Positions 63,332 through 64,000 of a DNA stretch of 64,000 nucleotides are shown piece after piece. The stretch comes from Ignavibacterium sp. Lineage in GTDB: Bacteria > Bacteroidota > Ignavibacteria > Ignavibacteriales > Ignavibacteriaceae. The notes under the pieces are model-generated. The model did not search any database. It was not told where the DNA came from and saw only the letters and a list, made by a program, of their open reading frames with translations. The position numbers and the translations under genes are program-made. The stretch spans positions 2,733,116 through 2,797,115 of the forward strand of contig JAVSMP010000001.1 of NCBI GenBank assembly GCA_032027145.1, written 5' to 3'. How positions within the stretch are numbered: position 1 is the first letter of the stretch; every line of letters begins with the position of its first letter.

Positions 63332-64000
63332 ATGAAAAACGCACTACTTTTTAAATTATTCACTTCAAAATTTTTTAATGAATATCAGGCCATAAAATTT
63401 GGAGAGGATCAAAAAAAATCTTCAAAAGATAAATTAGTACATTTCTGGGAGATTATCAGAGAAGAAGTTCCGTATTATAGATCATTAAATATAAAGGAGG
63501 ATAACTTCTTTAATTTGCCTTTTTTGACTAAAGAAATTATTAGGAGCAATTTTATAAATCTTAAAAATCCGAGCTACTCTGCTTCAAGATTTATATTAGA
63601 TTCAACAAGTGGCTCAACAGGTGAAACTCTAAAATTTTTCAGTGATGTAAAATTAAGATATAGACGTATGGCATACGCTGAATTCGGAGATTCATTTTCA
63701 GGATGGGAATTAGGCGAACCACGACTGATAATTTGGGGTGCCGAAAGAGACATCAATAAAAAACTGTCGCGAAAAATCGCACATTCAAAATTTTTATTTA
63801 ATACTAAAATTTTGTCTTCGTATTACTTAACAAATGACGATTTAACCGAGATAATTAACACAATAAATTTATTTAAACCTGTGCTGATTTCAGCTTACCC
63901 ATCTACACTTGATTTTATTTCAAATTATATCAGAAGTAAGGGGGGACTAGTGCATTATCCTCGAGTCATTGTAATAGGAGGAGAAACCTTGTACGATTTT
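63332..64000 (+). CDS. CapK / phenylacetate-CoA ligase-like adenylate-forming enzyme (cut by window edge)
   Basis: An ATG at 63332, seven bases after the polymerase stop, opens a frame of 223 codons that runs off the window. The sequence has EEVPYYRSL, then the adenylation signature DSTSGSTGETLKF (about residues 90-102), and later LISAYPSTLDFISNYI and PRVIVIGGETLYDF. These are arranged as in CapK, a member of the phenylacetate-CoA ligase (AMP-binding) family found in capsule and O-antigen loci, often proposed to attach an acyl or amino-acid group to the sugar. The C-terminal part is outside the window. Confidence 0.85.
   Translation, partial: MKNALLFKLFTSKFFNEYQAIKFGEDQKKSSKDKLVHFWEIIREEVPYYRSLNIKEDNFFNLPFLTKEIIRSNFINLKNPSYSASRFILDSTSGSTGETLKFFSDVKLRYRRMAYAEFGDSFSGWELGEPRLIIWGAERDINKKLSRKIAHSKFLFNTKILSSYYLTNDDLTEIINTINLFKPVLISAYPSTLDFISNYIRSKGGLVHYPRVIVIGGETLYDF

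Overview
The window is AT-rich (about one third G+C by eye) and most resembles the Ignavibacteria branch of the Bacteroidota/Chlorobiota group. That placement is an inference from several traits: an eleven-gene nuo cluster without nuoE, nuoF and nuoG; an atpD-atpC pair detached from the other ATP synthase genes; Bacteroidetes-type promoters (TTG, 19-20 bases, TAnnTTTG) before nuoA, atpD and glgA; Ig-like and SPOR-domain lipoproteins; and outer-membrane barrel proteins. No rRNA gene is present to settle it.

Layout. 1-150: start of a divergent alanine racemase gene, cut by the window edge. 755-11012: nuoABCDHIJKLMN, with many start/stop overlaps. 11082-12969: an iron-sulfur and oxidative-stress group (Rrf2 regulator with an IscR-like operator, a small unknown protein, an A-type scaffold lacking one usual cysteine, and superoxide dismutase with two credible starts). 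13091-14030: a Lon-N domain protein and the wreck of a type I restriction methylase gene. 14192-16011: atpC and atpD on the minus strand. 16270-18064: HisA-like protein, a cNMP-binding protein without a DNA-binding domain, and UspA. 18164-21210 (minus): polyprenyl synthase, TatC, GlyA. 21306-27078 (minus): glgA, gmhB and three envelope proteins, closed by a terminator. 27485-29268: SPOR lipoprotein and imidazolonepropionase. 29290-34048 (minus): Ig-like lipoprotein, MltG, TsaD, proline dehydrogenase.

34220-44244 (minus) is an information-processing block: tRNA-Leu, a tRNA relic, tRNA-Val, thrS, infC, rpmI, rplT, pheS, pheT, a coiled-coil protein, zapA, a 6S RNA candidate, rny and coaE. infC very likely starts at an AUC codon. 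A terminator-like hairpin sits directly on the thrS leader and another hairpin lies between rplT and pheS.

44571-48665 is a sodium-pumping methylmalonyl-CoA decarboxylase operon (epimerase, carboxyltransferase, gamma, biotin carrier, beta) preceded by a textbook sigma-54 promoter. It links methylmalonyl-CoA/propionyl-CoA conversion to a sodium gradient. A class I aminotransferase follows on the minus strand.

50739-64000 is a surface-polysaccharide locus cut by the right edge. It holds WbpA/WbpB/WbpD-like genes for a diacetamido uronic acid nucleotide sugar (the WbpE aminotransferase is not here), an unknown barrel protein, an SLBB protein without the usual export domain, a Wzc-type tyrosine autokinase, a sugar epimerase, a Wzx-like flippase, a Wzy-like polymerase and a CapK-like adenylate-forming enzyme. 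Between kinase and epimerase lies a 111-base tandem repeat whose units each carry a hairpin. The barrel plus minimal SLBB protein is the best candidate here for an unusual export arrangement.
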